From assembly GCA_018827585.1 (NCBI GenBank), contig JAHJXP010000176.1, positions 1 through 6,897 of the forward strand: a stretch of DNA of 6,897 nt, in the 5' to 3' direction. The DNA comes from Pseudomonadota bacterium. GTDB taxonomy: Bacteria; Desulfobacterota; Syntrophia; Syntrophales; UBA5619. This document shows positions 5,623 through 6,897 of this stretch, piece after piece. The first letter of the stretch is position 1, and every line of letters starts with the position of its first letter. The notes beneath the pieces were generated by a model. It was given only the letters and a program-made list of their open reading frames with translations. It was not told the DNA's origin and did not search any database. A program made the translations under genes and the position numbers.

Positions 5623-6278
5623 GCGGGCGGCATGAAACGAATCAATCCGTCCGCCCCGGCGCCCAGGGCGCATCACGCCCAGAGGCGCAAGAAAGAGGGA
5701 CGGGACGCAGGATCTGCTGCTGCCTAACTGCGTGCATCATCTCCGGCATCCTCTATCTTTCGACGGCTTACGCCTCCGGCGGCGGTGGTGAAGAGGCGCC
5801 CAACTGGCTGGGCTTCTTCTGGAGGCTGTTGAATTTCGCCGTCCTGCTCGGCCTGCTCTACTGGCTTTTGGCCGGGAAGATGAGAGATTTTTTTACCGGA
5901 CGGCGCGAGGGGATCAAAACCGCTCTGGCCGAGGCGGTGTCCGCCCGGGAGGCGGCGGAAAAGAAGTTCCGCGAGTATTCCGAGAAGTTGGACAAGGCAA
6001 CCGAAGAGATCGAGCAACTCGGCGAAATGATCAGGGCCCAGGGGCTGGCCGAAAAGGAACGGATAATCCAGGATGCACGGAAAGAAGCGGAAAAGATCAA
6101 GGAGGACGCCCGCACGAGGGTGGAACAGGAATTCATAAAGGCCAGCCAGAACCTCAGGATAGAGGCGGCCAACCTCTCCACGCAGCTGGCCGAAGAGCTC
6201 CTCCGGGGACAAATCCGGGCGGAAGATCACGAAGCCCTGGTCAAGGACTATATAGGGGAGGTGGCAAACAAGACATGA
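5619..6278 (+). CDS. atpF: F-type ATP synthase subunit b with signal-like N-terminal extension
   Basis: This is the second b-type peripheral-stalk subunit. The 219-residue product is longer than a classical b subunit (about 156 residues in E. coli). It has a polar, basic N-terminal stretch (1-31), then a hydrophobic segment (32-51) with cysteines at 33-35 and 39, ending in A-Y-A (50-52) before S-G-G-G-G. The membrane anchor follows (about 64-85, containing W-R-L-L-N-F), then T-G-R-R-E-G-I (93-99) and a long charged coiled coil. The A-x-A end looks like a signal peptidase I site, and I recall deltaproteobacterial b subunits with similar leaders, though usually with a shorter n-region. The ATG at 5619 is well supported by AAGGAG (5607-5612) at 6 bases, an ATGA overlap with atpF', and no other ATG, GTG or TTG codon before the hydrophobic segment. 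Confidence 0.92.
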   Translation: MSGRHETNQSVRPGAQGASRPEAQERGTGRRICCCLTACIISGILYLSTAYASGGGGEEAPNWLGFFWRLLNFAVLLGLLYWLLAGKMRDFFTGRREGIKTALAEAVSAREAAEKKFREYSEKLDKATEEIEQLGEMIRAQGLAEKERIIQDARKEAEKIKEDARTRVEQEFIKASQNLRIEAANLSTQLAEELLRGQIRAEDHEALVKDYIGEVANKT

Positions 6279-6319
6279 TCGGCGGCTTTTACGACTTTTT
6301 ACGAGGGCGCAAAAATTGA
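6275..6319 (+). CDS. Possible 14-codon coupling ORF between atpF and atpH
   Basis: An ATG at 6275 overlaps the atpF stop (ATGA), and the frame runs 14 codons (MIGGFYDFLRGRKN) to a TGA at 6317-6319 that overlaps the TTG start of atpH (TTGA). Weak GAGG or GGGGAG motifs occur upstream near 6256-6262. The peptide resembles nothing I recognise. It could pass ribosomes from atpF to atpH by successive coupling across a gap otherwise lacking a strong ribosome binding site, or be chance in sequence derived from a repeat. Translation is not shown. Confidence 0.25.
   Translation: MIGGFYDFLRGRKN
6293..6304. repeat. 12 bp match to the palindromic element terminus in the atpF-atpH gap
   Basis: GACTTTTTACGA here is identical to 148-159 next to mreC, and the sequence just before (TTTTACGAC at 6287-6295) repeats part of the same motif. 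The match is short and T-rich, so chance is possible. It lies in the small intergenic gap of an otherwise tightly packed operon, which is where remnants of such elements tend to survive. Confidence 0.35.
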
Positions 6320-6861
6320 CCAGCAGCAACATCGCCAAACGCTATGCCCGGGCCTTCTTCGAGGTTGCCAAAGAGGAGCGGCGTTACGAGGATTACAGCC
6401 GGGAACTGGGCCGCTTTTCCGCTATCCTCAAGGAAAACAAGGGCCTGAATGAATTTCTGGCCAACCCGATCTTCGCCCGGCCGGACAAGAAGGCGGTGGT
6501 GGAAACAATCCTGCAGAAGGCGGGGATCTCGGAGCTGACCGCCAACTTCCTGAAGCTGCTGGTCGACAAGCGCCGGATCGGGATCATCTCCGACATCGAA
6601 AGCCGCTACCGGGAGCTGATGGACGAAGCCCTCAATAAGGTCAGGGTCACGGTGAGCACAGCTTTCCCGCTGACCGGCGAGCTCGCCGCGCAGTTGCAGG
6701 AAAGCCTGGAAAGGCTGACCGGCAAACAGGTCGAGATGACCGTTCTTTTGGACCCTTCCCTGCTCGGCGGCGTCGTCGTCCGGATAGGAGACACGCTCTA
6801 TGACGGCAGTATCCGGACACAACTCAACAAAATAAAGGACCTCTTGGGAGAGGAGATGTAG
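6316..6861 (+). CDS. atpH: F-type ATP synthase subunit delta
   Basis: The delta subunit (OSCP homologue) caps F1 and joins it to the b/b' stalk. The 181-residue product is the usual length. It starts with the typical I-A-K-R-Y-A-R-A-F-F helix (6-15), continues as the helical N-domain with N-P-I-F at about 50-53, and has the conserved helix F-L-K-L-L-V-D-K-R-R-I near 79-89. It ends with the signature D-P-S-L-L-G-G-V-V-V-R-I-G-D-T-L-Y-D-G-S (146-165). The start is inferred to be the TTG at 6316: it places the R-Y-A-R-A-F motif at the usual distance, no in-frame ATG lies nearby, and GAGGG (6303-6307) is 8 bases upstream. A TTG start with a modest ribosome binding site suggests limited initiation or coupling. 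atpA begins 3 bases after its stop. Confidence 0.94.
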   Translation: MTSSNIAKRYARAFFEVAKEERRYEDYSRELGRFSAILKENKGLNEFLANPIFARPDKKAVVETILQKAGISELTANFLKLLVDKRRIGIISDIESRYRELMDEALNKVRVTVSTAFPLTGELAAQLQESLERLTGKQVEMTVLLDPSLLGGVVVRIGDTLYDGSIRTQLNKIKDLLGEEM

Positions 6862-6864
6862 GGC

Positions 6865-6897
6865 ATGGAAAGCATCAAGGCAGAAGAAATCAGCGAG
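6865..6897 (+). CDS. atpA: F-type ATP synthase subunit alpha, N-terminal fragment (runs off window)
   Basis: Only the first 11 codons are present (MESIKAEEISE). The I-K-A-E-E-I-S-E opening is typical of the alpha subunit, the non-catalytic nucleotide-binding subunit of F1, and atpA is the expected gene after atpH. AGGAG (6851-6855) lies 9 bases upstream of the ATG, inside the end of atpH. The gene is cut by the window edge and not by any visible mutation. Confidence 0.85.
   Translation, partial: MESIKAEEISE

Overview
The window reads as a stretch of a GC-rich chromosome from a Gram-negative bacterium, most likely a deltaproteobacterium in the broad sense (Desulfobacterota; Syntrophales- or Geobacter-like). 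The reasons are a rod-shape operon of mreC-mreD-PBP2-rodA order, a bactofilin, and an F-type ATP synthase operon that opens with paired b' and b subunits, the b subunit carrying a signal-peptide-like N-terminus, with no a or c subunit gene in front. This placement rests on gene content and remembered family features, not on a search. All genes are on the + strand.

Layout. Positions 1-166 hold no credible gene. They hold a roughly 125 bp imperfect palindrome (3-127) with 17 bp perfect terminal inverted repeats, followed by a further half-copy of the terminus (148-166). Positions 178-4481 are a tightly packed elongasome operon: mreC, mreD, mrdA (PBP2) and rodA. Consecutive genes overlap by 4, 35 and 4 bp. 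A 63 bp gap with a strong ribosome binding site leads to a bactofilin gene (4545-4952). A 241 bp non-coding interval (4953-5193) has a weak terminator candidate and a weak promoter candidate. It separates the shape genes from the ATP synthase operon: atpF' (b'), atpF (b), atpH (delta) and the first 11 codons of atpA, which runs off the window.

How the genes work together. MreC and MreD link the cytoplasmic MreB scaffold (probably encoded just upstream, not visible) to the RodA glycosyltransferase and the PBP2 transpeptidase, which together build the lateral peptidoglycan wall. The bactofilin is a polymerising cytoskeletal protein that plausibly adds to shape control. The b, b' and delta subunits form the peripheral stalk that holds the F1 head of the ATP synthase against rotation.

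I found no evidence for a new defence, mobile or biosynthetic system. The features most worth a second look are the palindromic repeat abutting mreC, a 14-codon ORF that bridges atpF and atpH by overlapping stop and start codons and contains a 12 bp piece of the same repeat terminus, the unusual cysteine-bearing N-terminal extension of the b subunit, and a Cys3-His set in PBP2 that may bind metal.
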